Positions 27,431 to 34,863 of a DNA stretch of 64,000 nucleotides are shown here, one piece after another. The notes under the pieces were generated by a model. It was not told where the DNA came from and made no database searches. It saw only the letters and a program-made list of their open reading frames with translations. Numbering within the stretch: the first letter of the stretch is position 1; the number at the start of each line of letters is the position of its first letter. Source of the DNA: DATCYX01 sp963714425 (GTDB lineage: Bacteria > Chloroflexota > Anaerolineae > Anaerolineales > UBA4823); the NCBI GenBank assembly GCA_963714425.1, contig CAVQOI010000009.1:124001-188000 (forward strand), read 5' to 3'. The translations under genes and the position numbers were made by a program.

Positions 27431-28390
27431 ATGCGGTCTGGCGTGGAAATCCGCTCGATAGTATACGAAGGTCTAAATGGTCTGGAGATGCAGGACGAGT
27501 CCATGCGCCTTGTGATTCTGCCCGAATGGGGTGGAAAGATCGTCAGCATCTACGACAAACACCACGACCGGGAATGGCTGCACACCAATCACAATTTTCT
27601 CTATAGGCTTCCAACCTACGACTCCAACTACGTACGCGACTTCGACATCGGTGGCTTTGATGAATGTTTTCCAAACATCGGAGCTGGGTCCTTTCCTGGT
27701 TTACCCTGGCAAGGGGTCGCGCTGCCTGATCACGGCGAGGTATGGGCGCTGCCTTGGGATGTCGACCTGGATGGTGATGGCTTAACGCTTCGCGTGGAGG
27801 GTGTACGCCTGCCCTATACTCTGGAAAAACGCCTCGAGTTGCGTTCCGAAGGATTATGGATGCACTATCAGGCAATCAATCTCAGTCCATTCGATATGCC
27901 CGTACTTTGGAGCAGCCATCCGCTGATGGATGTTAAGCCAGGTATGCGCCTGGAGGTGCCCGCCAGCAGCGTGCGTATCGACAGCTGCAGCCCGCGCTTC
28001 TCTGAGCTAACGAGAGTCAAGACCGGGCAAATCGCATCCTGGCCCCTCGTCAATGGTCAGGACCTGAGTATCATTCCTGGACCCGAAGCCAGGATATCTG
28101 CCAAGCTGATTGCCCGCGAGTTGCGCGAGGGACGCGTGGCGCTAGTCGATCCAGAGGAGGGGGCCAGCCTGACCTTTCGCTTTAACCAGAGCTCGGTCAC
28201 GCACTGCGGTCTGTGGCTGAACTATTGCGGCTGGGCGGGAAAGCCTGGGGCGGCACCCTACTATAACATTGGATTCGAGCCTTGCATTGGTGGCGCCGAC
28301 CGGCTCGATCTGGCTGTACAGGTCGGGGAAGCGGGTCTGCTGCCGGCAAAGGGAGAGCTGAGTTGGTATTTGCAGTTGGATCTCAGGTAA
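27431..28390 (+). CDS. Aldose 1-epimerase-like protein
   Basis: These 319 residues belong to the galactose mutarotase-like beta-sandwich superfamily: LVILPEWGGKIVSIYDKHHDREWLH near the N-terminus, PDHGEVWALPWDVDLDGDGL in the middle and YYNIGFEPCIGGADRLDLA near the C-terminus, carrying the His and Glu expected of mutarotases. It closes the catabolic locus, nine bases after the isomerase-like gene. Anomer interconversion of the transported sugar is the likely role. GAGGGG stands very close to the ATG at 27431; a GTG at 27443 is an alternative start. Confidence 0.82.
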   Translation: MRSGVEIRSIVYEGLNGLEMQDESMRLVILPEWGGKIVSIYDKHHDREWLHTNHNFLYRLPTYDSNYVRDFDIGGFDECFPNIGAGSFPGLPWQGVALPDHGEVWALPWDVDLDGDGLTLRVEGVRLPYTLEKRLELRSEGLWMHYQAINLSPFDMPVLWSSHPLMDVKPGMRLEVPASSVRIDSCSPRFSELTRVKTGQIASWPLVNGQDLSIIPGPEARISAKLIARELREGRVALVDPEEGASLTFRFNQSSVTHCGLWLNYCGWAGKPGAAPYYNIGFEPCIGGADRLDLAVQVGEAGLLPAKGELSWYLQLDLR

Positions 28391-28458
28391 ACTGGATTAA
28401 AATCAACTAATCCAGAATCTCTATCGAATTATCCACTTTCAAGAAAAGAGCTGCCAAC

Positions 28459-29166
28459 ATGCCAGACACAAAACGATCTACGAAATCTCGCCAACATCCA
28501 TCCAAATCCCAGAGCGCTAAGGCAAGCGCGCAGAACACGCTCATTCAGCGTGTCGGTATCGTTGTACTTGTATTGTTGGGGGCTGCCATCATTTGGGGAC
28601 TGTACACTGCCCGGAAGCAGACCCAGGACACCAATCAGCCATCCAACTCGACAGGTGTCAAGCAGTATGATTCCGCCCCGCCCATGACAATCGACGTGAA
28701 CAAAGGATACACTGCCAGGGTGATAATGGAAAACGGTGGTGAGTTCGCCATCCAGCTGTACGCAGATAAAGCCCCAACCACGGTGAACAGCTTTGTCTTC
28801 CTAGCGCGTGAGGGATATTTCGATGGGGTCACATTCCATCGCGTTCTGGAAGGATTCATGGCGCAAGGCGGCGATCCAACCGGCACCGGTATGGGAGGTC
28901 CAGGCTACCAGTTTGTCAACGAAGATAGCAACCTGACGTTCGACAAAGCTGGCGTTGTTGCCATGGCTAATGCCGGTCGTGATACCAACGGCAGCCAGTT
29001 CTTCATTACTTTTGGGCCCACCCCACAGCTCAACGGCGGATATACAATCTTCGGGCAGGTCATCGAAGGCATGGATGTGGTCAATGGTATCCGACTGAGA
29101 GACCCCGAGCAGAACCCAACCTATCCGGGCGATATGATCAAAAGCATCACGATTGTTGAGGAATAG
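28459..29166 (+). CDS. Membrane-anchored cyclophilin peptidyl-prolyl isomerase
   Basis: The 235 residues have a basic, Ser/Lys/Gln-rich N-terminus (1-30), one membrane segment (about 33-50, VGIVVLVLLGAAIIWGLY), and then a cyclophilin domain. That domain contains FAIQLYADKAPTTVNSFVFLAREGYFDGVTFHRVLEGFMAQGGDPTGTG and GSQFFITFGPTPQLNGGYTIFGQV. The conserved FHR and QFFI segments suggest activity. The predicted orientation places the catalytic domain outside the membrane, where it would speed proline isomerisation during protein folding. It is unrelated in function to the sugar locus before it. Confidence 0.93.
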   Translation: MPDTKRSTKSRQHPSKSQSAKASAQNTLIQRVGIVVLVLLGAAIIWGLYTARKQTQDTNQPSNSTGVKQYDSAPPMTIDVNKGYTARVIMENGGEFAIQLYADKAPTTVNSFVFLAREGYFDGVTFHRVLEGFMAQGGDPTGTGMGGPGYQFVNEDSNLTFDKAGVVAMANAGRDTNGSQFFITFGPTPQLNGGYTIFGQVIEGMDVVNGIRLRDPEQNPTYPGDMIKSITIVEE

Positions 29167-29193
29167 AGATCGCAACTACGGGTGCAGTAAACT

Positions 29194-29240
29194 GGGGGGG
29201 TGTGAACAAGCTTTGACTGTGTTCACCGCCCCCCTCTTTT
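29194..29240 (+). terminator. Strong intrinsic terminator, probably bidirectional
   Basis: GGGGGGG-T-GTGAACA (29194-29208) pairs with TGTTCAC-CG-CCCCCC (29220-29234), followed by TCTTTT. It separates the plus-strand cyclophilin gene from the minus-strand membrane protein gene that ends at 29265. Confidence 0.85.
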
Positions 29241-29264
29241 GAACTAGCGGATGGAGACTAAACT

Positions 29265-29729
29265 TTAACCGTGTTTCTCGTCATACATTAAGCTGCCAGC
29301 GTAAATAAAGAAGGGTAAGACAACCACCGCTGCCAGGAAATACCACAGCGCGTCGATGGAGAGCGGTGGGAGGCTTCCATTCTCCGAAAACGATACCCAC
29401 ATCAACCCGGTATAAGCCAATGCGGCTGAAGCCCAATATGCCCGATTGCCTGCCCGAGCTCGATGGAGCAGCATGCGCTCGTCACGCTCCTCACTGACCA
29501 ATCGCTTTGCCGTCTGAATATCCCGACGGGCCGCTCCATAACGCACCAGGTAAGCTATTCCCATTCCAACAAGGAGAATTCCCAGCCCGGTGATAATTTT
29601 TGGGTTAAATTGTAGCCCACTGATCAGGCTGGATAGCAGGATGCCGGCTATTCCAGCGATGATGCCGGCAATCAACAGTATTCTGCCCAGCCAAAGCTGG
29701 CGGTTAATCCATTCAAGGTGCTTATTCAT
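29265..29729 (-). CDS. DUF2178-like integral membrane protein
   Basis: This 154-residue protein has two N-terminal membrane helices (about 14-38 and 45-64), a charged central region with SEERDERMLLHRARAGNRAYWASA (the DER...A pattern seen in DUF2178) and two further helices to the C-terminus. Its ATG overlaps the end of the upstream XRE gene by eight bases. Small XRE regulators paired with such membrane proteins are common, and the membrane partner is often thought to control the regulator. Function unknown. Confidence 0.75.
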   Translation of the reverse strand: MNKHLEWINRQLWLGRILLIAGIIAGIAGILLSSLISGLQFNPKIITGLGILLVGMGIAYLVRYGAARRDIQTAKRLVSEERDERMLLHRARAGNRAYWASAALAYTGLMWVSFSENGSLPPLSIDALWYFLAAVVVLPFFIYAGSLMYDEKHG

Positions 29730-29934
29730 AGTGATCCTCTTCTTCAGAATATAAGAACAGATTTTCAATCGTAATCCCAAACTGGCGCGCCAGCCGGAAC
29801 GCAAGGGTGATCGATGGATTGTAGCGCCCGCGCTCAAGCGAGATAATCGTCTGGCGGGATACTTCGACTCGATCTGCCAGGTCTTGCTGTGTCCAGCCGT
29901 TGTGTGTGCGCAGTTCTTCTAACCGATTTTTCAT
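29722..29934 (-). CDS. Small XRE-family transcriptional regulator
   Basis: This is a 70-residue, single-domain helix-turn-helix protein: MKNRLEELRTHNGWTQQDLA followed by DRVEVSRQTIISLERGRYNPS, ending in an acidic tail EEEDHYE. The ATG at 29934 was chosen because GGAGGG lies three bases upstream; an adjacent ATG at 29937 is equally in frame. Transcription starts from a near-consensus promoter bracketed by two similar palindromes, so autorepression is likely. It is translationally coupled to the membrane protein downstream. Confidence 0.88.
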   Translation of the reverse strand: MKNRLEELRTHNGWTQQDLADRVEVSRQTIISLERGRYNPSITLAFRLARQFGITIENLFLYSEEEDHYE

Positions 29935-29944
29935 CATCCCTCCG

Positions 29945-30005
29945 ATGTAAAGCAAGCTTTACATATGATAGCATGAAAGGGTCATCATGTCAAGCTTACT
30001 TTACA
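29945..30005 (-). promoter_or_regulatory. Promoter bracketed by twin operators of the XRE gene
   Basis: Read on the minus strand, TTGACA (29993-29988) and TATCAT (29970-29965) are separated by 17 bp. On the plus strand, ATGTAAAGCAAGCTTTACAT (29945-29964) has perfect nine-base arms and abuts the -10 box. TGTCAAGCTTACTTTACA (29988-30005) overlaps the -35 box. The two sites share 14 of 18 positions and lie 42 bp apart centre to centre, about four helical turns, so a dimer at each site would sit on the same DNA face. Confidence 0.75.
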
Positions 30006-30249
30006 TTGGACACACGTAGGCAGTGTATTCTTGCCCAGCCTGGAATTTTATTCTGAAAGAGGATGGTACTCCTAAGACCCCTGGTTGATATCTTGCTTAC
30101 ACCTGTTCCCGAGAAATCTCCATAATGGAATGCTCCGCAAAATTGGTGGACACTAGTTTTCATTCATGATCTCAGCATGGCGCATCAATCCCTCCTTAGT
30201 CGATGCAGCCTCCTCTATGTGTTTTCTGGACAGTATCTTCCATATTTGG

Positions 30250-30837
30250 TCACTCAAGATGGAGCTGCATAACCTGTTGCCGATCACGAGAGGACAGGTA
30301 AACCACTAGCAGAAGCGCGGGCTGGTTTGAAGAATTGCGATAGGCGTGCTGCTGGATAGCCTCAAATAATAAACTGTCACCTTGTCTTAGCTGGTACAGT
30401 CTATCCCCTACAACATAATCGATCTCGCCATCAAGACAATGAACAAATTCTTCGCCTGAATGCGCTATCGGATCATCGACATTCCCCACTCCTGGTTCAA
30501 TCCATAATCGGAAAGGCTCTAGCTGCTGGAAAGTGAGGCCGATGCCGAGGCTCTCCATCGCGATTCCATTATTCTGTGTGCGCAATCCCCGATTTCGTCT
30601 CACATAGATTACAGATTGTTTCCGATCATCCTGAAAAAACTCAGTGATGGGGACATTCAACGCGCTCGCCAACCGGTGCAGGCTGGTGACTGTCGGTGAG
30701 CTTTCACCTCGTTCGATCTGGCTGATGGCGTTGATCGAAAGACCGCATTGTTCTGCCAAAGCCCTTAAAGATAAACGCCGCTGATCTCGCAGCGCCCGCA
30801 GCCGTAACCCTACATGAGGTTCCTGGGTTAGCTCCAT
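30250..30837 (-). CDS. XRE-family regulator with C-terminal cupin
   Basis: The 195 residues combine an N-terminal helix-turn-helix (VGLRLRALRDQRRLSLRALAEQ, then CGLSINAISQIERGESSPTV) with a C-terminal cupin sensor (HSGEEFVHCLDGEIDYVVGDRLYQLRQGDSLLFEA). Such proteins commonly regulate amino acid, polyamine or sugar metabolism. The frame is open further upstream, but the ATG at 30837 follows GGAGGAAG by six bases and starts just before the DNA-binding domain. It is divergent from the gene at 30975, which it may control. A close paralogue lies at 32608. Confidence 0.9.
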   Translation of the reverse strand: MELTQEPHVGLRLRALRDQRRLSLRALAEQCGLSINAISQIERGESSPTVTSLHRLASALNVPITEFFQDDRKQSVIYVRRNRGLRTQNNGIAMESLGIGLTFQQLEPFRLWIEPGVGNVDDPIAHSGEEFVHCLDGEIDYVVGDRLYQLRQGDSLLFEAIQQHAYRNSSNQPALLLVVYLSSRDRQQVMQLHLE

Positions 30838-30893
30838 TTTGACTTCCTCCACGCGAGTAAAATGCGATTGATATTGTGATTGTACCAGAATAA

Positions 30894-30921
30894 TTGACAA
30901 AGTACAGTATAGTTGTATAAT
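30894..30921 (+). promoter_or_regulatory. Consensus promoter upstream of the 30975 gene
   Basis: TTGACA (30894-30899) and TATAAT (30916-30921) are perfect boxes with a 16-bp spacer. The promoter lies in the divergent gap with the XRE-cupin gene, so it may be that regulator's target. Confidence 0.75.
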
Positions 30922-30974
30922 AGAAGAGGAAGGTTTGTTCCCACTGGTGACATGTCCTCATCGGGAGGTGCAAA

Positions 30975-31472
30975 ATGAAAGATGTCATTGGGCTTTTTGA
31001 TCCAGAAACTGAGATCAGTGTCCCTCTGCAGCAACTGCGCCAAGCCGGGTTTTCTGAAAACCATATCGGTGTGATTGCTTCTCCAAAGGCCGTTAACCAG
31101 CTCCTCGACTGCAAACCCGTGCGTGTCATCACTTATTACGCTGCCTGGGGAGCTGGGATTGGAGCCAGCATTTACGCGATCTTCGCCGTGTTTGCTGGAT
31201 GGTGCCAGTGCAATCTACTCCAATATGGACAGGCTTATGGAGTGGGCACATTCCTGGGCGGGATCCTGGCTGGCACATTTGTTGGAGGATTAATCGGCAC
31301 ACTTGTAGGGGCAGCCGAGTCCGAAAAGGAGACTCACCTGTACGTTCAGGGAGTCCGTATGGGTGGCACAGTGCTTCACGTTGAGGTAAATGAATCAGAG
31401 GCGGCTAGAGCGACGGCGATCTTCCAAGCTGAGTATGCCCGCGGTATCAAAACAATAGTGAGCCGCAGATGA
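30975..31472 (+). CDS. Small membrane protein with glycine-rich double helix
   Basis: A 165-residue protein with a soluble N-terminal part (MKDVIGLFDPETEISVPLQQLRQAGFSENHIGVIASP, resembling stress-related flavour proteins that sense or bind through a ferredoxin-like fold), two glycine/alanine-rich membrane helices (about 54-75 and 88-113), and a soluble end (GGTVLHVEVNESEAARATAIF). The arrangement resembles the YflT/general-stress 17M group, but I cannot assign a function. GGGAGGTG precedes the ATG, and the stop overlaps the next start as ATGA. Confidence 0.7.
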   Translation: MKDVIGLFDPETEISVPLQQLRQAGFSENHIGVIASPKAVNQLLDCKPVRVITYYAAWGAGIGASIYAIFAVFAGWCQCNLLQYGQAYGVGTFLGGILAGTFVGGLIGTLVGAAESEKETHLYVQGVRMGGTVLHVEVNESEAARATAIFQAEYARGIKTIVSRR

Positions 31473-32449
31473 AATATGTTTTTGGTCCGGTACCTTCACG
31501 GAGATTAGGACAATCTCTGGGGATTGACACCATCCCGCTCAAGACCTGCAACTGGAACTGCGTATACTGCCAGTTAGGACGCACTCGACCTGTGACGAAT
31601 GAGCGCCGGGATTATTTCCCTCCGAAGGAGATCCTGGCAGAAGTTAAAGCAGCTGTAAGCGCCCACTCTCCGGGCGAGATCGACTGGGTAACATTTGTTG
31701 GCTCAGGCGAGCCCCTCTTGCACGCCAGTACTGGCTGGTTAATCCGCAATGTCAAAACGATTTCCAATCTACCAGTCGCGGTCATCACCAATGGCTCGTT
31801 GCTATACCTGCCCGAGGTTCGCCAGGAATTAGCTGAAGCTGATGCGGTTTTACCTTCTTTGGACGCAGGCTCAGCAGAGCTCTACCGCAAAATCAACCGT
31901 CCCCATCCGGAGGTCACATTCCAGCGCCTAATAGACGGGTTGGTTGCCTTCCGTAAAGAGTATCTAGGCAAATTGTGGGTTGAGGTCATGCTCGTCCGTG
32001 GAGTGAATGACACACCCGGAGCCCTGCGAAGCATCGCCGATACCCTTCAATCAATTCAACCAGATGCCGTACATATCAACTTGCCATCCCGACCGCCAGT
32101 TGAGACCTGGGTACAACCACCAGATCAAGAAGGCTTGATGCGGGCGCTGGCCATCTTGGGGAACATCGCTGAGGTCGTCCACCCGGCAGAAGGGAGCTTC
32201 GATATGAGCGGGTACGAGAACTTAGTGGATGCCGTCATCGCAATTATCACGCGTCATCCCATGCGCCAGGAAGAGCTCGAAAGCACTCTGGCGAGTTTTT
32301 CGCCGGGACATGTGAAAGAGGCACTCGGCAAGTTAGTTGCCAGTGGTCGAGCGCAAGTTGTTGAGCGCTTAGGCGTGAGCTTCTGGAGCGCAGCGCCGGC
32401 ATACTTTCCAGAGATAGCGGATAGCAAGAAAACCTCTTTTCAAAATTGA
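31469..32449 (+). CDS. Radical SAM protein (COG0731-like)
   Basis: This is a 326-residue radical SAM enzyme. The 4Fe-4S motif is CNWNCVYC (CxxxCxxC) after the N-terminal YVFGPVPSRRLGQSLGID, which is typical of the family annotated as Fe-S oxidoreductase COG0731. TFVGSGEPLLH is the GGE-like SAM-binding motif. A C-terminal region (about 240-326) resembles a winged helix. It overlaps the preceding gene by four bases, so the two are co-translated. The substrate is not identifiable. It could take part in tRNA or protein modification. Confidence 0.88.
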   Translation: MKYVFGPVPSRRLGQSLGIDTIPLKTCNWNCVYCQLGRTRPVTNERRDYFPPKEILAEVKAAVSAHSPGEIDWVTFVGSGEPLLHASTGWLIRNVKTISNLPVAVITNGSLLYLPEVRQELAEADAVLPSLDAGSAELYRKINRPHPEVTFQRLIDGLVAFRKEYLGKLWVEVMLVRGVNDTPGALRSIADTLQSIQPDAVHINLPSRPPVETWVQPPDQEGLMRALAILGNIAEVVHPAEGSFDMSGYENLVDAVIAIITRHPMRQEELESTLASFSPGHVKEALGKLVASGRAQVVERLGVSFWSAAPAYFPEIADSKKTSFQN

Positions 32450-32520
32450 ACTCATTCAATCGAAGCAGAGATATCGAGGGCGGACAATCCTGCTTCGCAA
32501 AGGCTCTCTTTTTATTGATG

Positions 32521-32572
32521 TACCAATATATTGGTATATTATCCTTGACAAACACACATTTTGTACTATAAT
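32521..32572 (+). promoter_or_regulatory. 16-bp perfect palindrome plus consensus promoter
   Basis: TACCAATATATTGGTA (32521-32536) is a perfect palindrome lying eight bases before TTGACA (32545-32550). TATAAT (32567-32572) follows after 16 bp. This promoter drives the XRE-cupin gene and probably the iron-sulfur island behind it. The palindrome is a good operator candidate. Confidence 0.75.
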
Positions 32573-32607
32573 TTTAGTAATTATCAGGATTAGCCGGAGA
32601 GCAAAGG

Positions 32608-33309
32608 ATGCCTAGAAGCGGACGCCCGTTCGGCCGGCGCAGCAGGTTACGCTGGCACTTCCCTGAACCCAAGCAATATCCATCATTGCAGAATGTTGGA
32701 TCAGAGGCCGGAATCAATGTCGGTGGAAATCTGCGACGGCTGCGTGAGGAGAAAAACCTGACATTCCGGACGCTCGCCGAAAGAAGCGGACTGGCGATCA
32801 ATACGCTCAGCCTGATCGAAAATGGCAAGAGCTCTCCCAGCGTAAGTACTTTGCAACAACTGGGATTGGCGCTCGGCGTACCCATCACTGCATTCTTTGA
32901 AATCCAGACACCCCAAGCGAATATTGCGTATATCAAGGCGTGTCAAAGACCACGTGCAATCGTTGAGTACGGGCATCTGGAAGACCTGGGAGCTGGATCT
33001 TCAATACAAAATATTGAGCCGTTCATCTTGAATCTCGAGCCAAACGCCAGCAGCGGAGCGCAGGATTGCGTCCATACCGGATACGAATTTGTCTTTTGCC
33101 TTGAGGGTCGCATGGCATACACCATCGAAGGAAAACCATACCTACTTGAACCCGGCGATAGCTTGCTATTTGAGGCGCATCTTCCCCATCATTGGCAAAA
33201 CCTTTCCCAGAATATATCTCGGGCGATCTTGGTTTTGCACCCGACAGATGAAAACGACTCCCCAACCGGGCGCCACTTCAATCTCGCGAATCCCTCGATA
33301 CAGGAATGA
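32608..33309 (+). CDS. XRE-family regulator with cupin and extra N-terminal basic tail
   Basis: The 233 residues carry a basic N-terminal extension (MPRSGRPFGRRSRLRW..., residues 1-38). A helix-turn-helix (LRRLREEKNLTFRTLAERSG, then LAINTLSLIENGKSSPS) and a cupin (HTGYEFVFCLEGRMAYTIEGKPYLLEPGDSLLFEAHLPHHW) follow. The extension recalls the N-terminus of DUF134 proteins, which often neighbour NifX-like genes; that similarity is weak. Situated directly before the iron-sulfur island and behind a palindrome-bearing promoter, it probably regulates that island. Paralogous to the gene at 30250. Confidence 0.88.
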   Translation: MPRSGRPFGRRSRLRWHFPEPKQYPSLQNVGSEAGINVGGNLRRLREEKNLTFRTLAERSGLAINTLSLIENGKSSPSVSTLQQLGLALGVPITAFFEIQTPQANIAYIKACQRPRAIVEYGHLEDLGAGSSIQNIEPFILNLEPNASSGAQDCVHTGYEFVFCLEGRMAYTIEGKPYLLEPGDSLLFEAHLPHHWQNLSQNISRAILVLHPTDENDSPTGRHFNLANPSIQE

Positions 33310-33359
33310 TGTTCAATAACCATGAAGCTGTCAATCATAACCGACGAAAAGGAGAAAAA

Positions 33360-33758
33360 ATGAACATTGCAGCCATTACCGACGATGGCAAGACCATCAG
33401 CCAGCATTTTGGGCGGGCACCCTATTACCTGGTTGCAACCATCGAAAACGGGCAAATTATAGCCAGAGAGTTGCGGGATAAGCTAGGCCATACCCAATTT
33501 AGCAACCAGCCGCACGAACCCGAGGACCCTGGGCAGCCACATGGCATCGGGGCAGCCTCTCACAACAAGCACATGATGATGTCTGAAACAATTGCCGACT
33601 GTGAAGCGTTATTGTGTGGCGGCATGGGCATGGGAGCCTATCAAAGCATGCTAGCGCGCGGCATCAAACCCGTTGTCACTGATATCCAGGATATCGAACA
33701 AGCTGTACTGGCTTACACCCAAGGCAAGATCGTTGACCAGGTGGATCGTTTGCATTGA
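33360..33758 (+). CDS. NifX/NifB-family dinitrogenase iron-molybdenum cofactor-like protein
   Basis: This 132-residue protein has the NifX-like (Nitro_FeMo-Co) fold: MNIAAITDDGKTISQHFGRAPYYLVATIENG, then a His-rich loop (GIGAASHNKHMMM) and CEALLCGGMGMGAYQSMLARGIKPVVTD. Stand-alone members bind metal clusters or carry cofactor precursors. No nitrogenase genes are nearby, so nitrogen fixation is not implied. AAAAGGAG precedes the ATG at 33360, which was preferred over a start at 33306. It opens the iron-sulfur island. Confidence 0.88.
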   Translation: MNIAAITDDGKTISQHFGRAPYYLVATIENGQIIARELRDKLGHTQFSNQPHEPEDPGQPHGIGAASHNKHMMMSETIADCEALLCGGMGMGAYQSMLARGIKPVVTDIQDIEQAVLAYTQGKIVDQVDRLH

Positions 33759-33819
33759 CCGCAACACAATTCTGGTCTGTCGTAATGAGGCAAGTTAAAG
33801 AGAAAAAGGAGTAAGTCTT

Positions 33820-34125
33820 ATGCCAGGTAGAGATCGAACAGGCCCGCAAGGCTTTGGCCCGATGACTGGGCGTGGACGCGGTTACTGCGCAGGGTACCAG
33901 GCTTCAGAATTTGGGATGCGCCATCGTAACCGGTTTGGTGGCAGGGGAAGAGGCTATGGCTGGCAGCAGTGGTATCATGCCACCGGTTTGCCAGGTAGTC
34001 GGCCTCCTGCAGCCATCCCAACCGCCCCGCAACAGGAGCTGGACGGCCTGAAGGACCACGCCGAATGGCTTAAAGCCCAGCTCGAACAGATCAGCCAGCG
34101 CATTGAAGAGCTGGAAAAATATTAA
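33820..34125 (+). CDS. DUF5320-type small protein
   Basis: This is a 101-residue protein with a Gly/Arg-rich N-terminal half (MPGRDRTGPQGFGPMTGRGRGYC) and a C-terminal coiled coil (EWLKAQLEQISQRIEELEKY). This layout matches DUF5320 proteins, which in many anaerobes sit between NifX-like proteins and MinD-type ATPases. AAAAAGGAG precedes the ATG. The biochemical role is unknown; an accessory role in iron-sulfur or metal handling is inferred from the gene order. Confidence 0.85.
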   Translation: MPGRDRTGPQGFGPMTGRGRGYCAGYQASEFGMRHRNRFGGRGRGYGWQQWYHATGLPGSRPPAAIPTAPQQELDGLKDHAEWLKAQLEQISQRIEELEKY

Positions 34126-34200
34126 ATTCCCTTATGCCCGGTGCGTGGCAACTTTGCCAAATGCGCGGGGTGCGCCACCGGCAACTTTTCGGAGGCCGAG

Positions 34201-34428
34201 ATGCTAAATCGATTTTTTCGTGGAAGGGGCGGACGTGATCGTGGTAAGCGGCAGGGAGAAGGAGGCACTGACGGAGGCAAGGGTCAGGGCGGTGGCAACA
34301 AGCCCGGCTCCGGTCCGGGTGGTAGCTGCGTCTGCCCTCACTGCGGGCACAAAATGCCCCATCAGATCGGGCAAAGGTGCCTTGACCTGTCGTGCCCTAA
34401 GTGCGGGACGAGAATGGTTCGGGAATAG
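34201..34428 (+). CDS. Small zinc-ribbon protein
   Basis: These 75 residues have a Gly/Arg/Lys-rich first half and a C-terminal double CxxC zinc ribbon: CVCPHCGHKMPHQIGQRC, then CPKCGTRMVRE. The ATG at 34201, preceded by GGAGG, was chosen; the frame is open to 34141 and would add a further two cysteines (KCAGCA) if used. It lies between DUF5320 and a second NifX-like gene. Metal transfer or protein contact is possible, but the function is unknown. Confidence 0.65.
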   Translation: MLNRFFRGRGGRDRGKRQGEGGTDGGKGQGGGNKPGSGPGGSCVCPHCGHKMPHQIGQRCLDLSCPKCGTRMVRE

Positions 34429-34476
34429 GAAAAAGGGCAACGAATACCTCTTCAACAGGATTTCTTGAGCTCAGCT

Positions 34477-34842
34477 ATGAAAATCATCATTACAACGCTT
34501 TTACCCAATCTAGAATCCGCCATCGATCCGCGCTTCGGGCGAGGGGCATATTTTTTGATCATTGATACAGATACGCTGGCGTGGGAGGCACTGCCAAATC
34601 CGGCGACGTCCACTCCCAGTGGTGCGGGTATTCAAGCCGCACAGTTCGTTGTTGACCAGAAATGCGAGGCGGTTATCAGCGGCGATTTTGGTCCGCACGC
34701 CTATAATGCCTTGAATGCCGCCGGAGTTGCCATGCACTTATTTGGGGCATGCCGCACAGTTCAGGAAGCGCTCAATCTTTACAAGTCAGGCAAGATGGAA
34801 CCGCTCACAGCGCCCACTGGAGCGGGACAGATGCATCCCTGA
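34477..34842 (+). CDS. Second NifX-like cofactor-binding protein
   Basis: This 121-residue Nitro_FeMo-Co domain protein starts MKIIITTLLPNLESAIDPRFGRG, and contains GAGIQAAQFVVDQKCEAVISGDFGPHAYNALNAAGV and LYKSGKMEPLTAPTGAGQ. The ATG at 34477 gives the family's usual N-terminus; a TTG at 34465 with AGGA before it is an alternative. It is clearly distinct from the NifX-like protein at 33360. The two flank DUF5320 and the zinc ribbon, an order common in anaerobes. Confidence 0.85.
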   Translation: MKIIITTLLPNLESAIDPRFGRGAYFLIIDTDTLAWEALPNPATSTPSGAGIQAAQFVVDQKCEAVISGDFGPHAYNALNAAGVAMHLFGACRTVQEALNLYKSGKMEPLTAPTGAGQMHP

Positions 34843-34863
34843 TCAGTGAGAAGGATGGGCGCC

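Noticed and set aside
33360..34842. Nitrogen fixation genes suggested by NifX-like domains
   Set aside because: No nitrogenase structural or assembly genes nearby; the stand-alone domain is common in non-fixing anaerobes.
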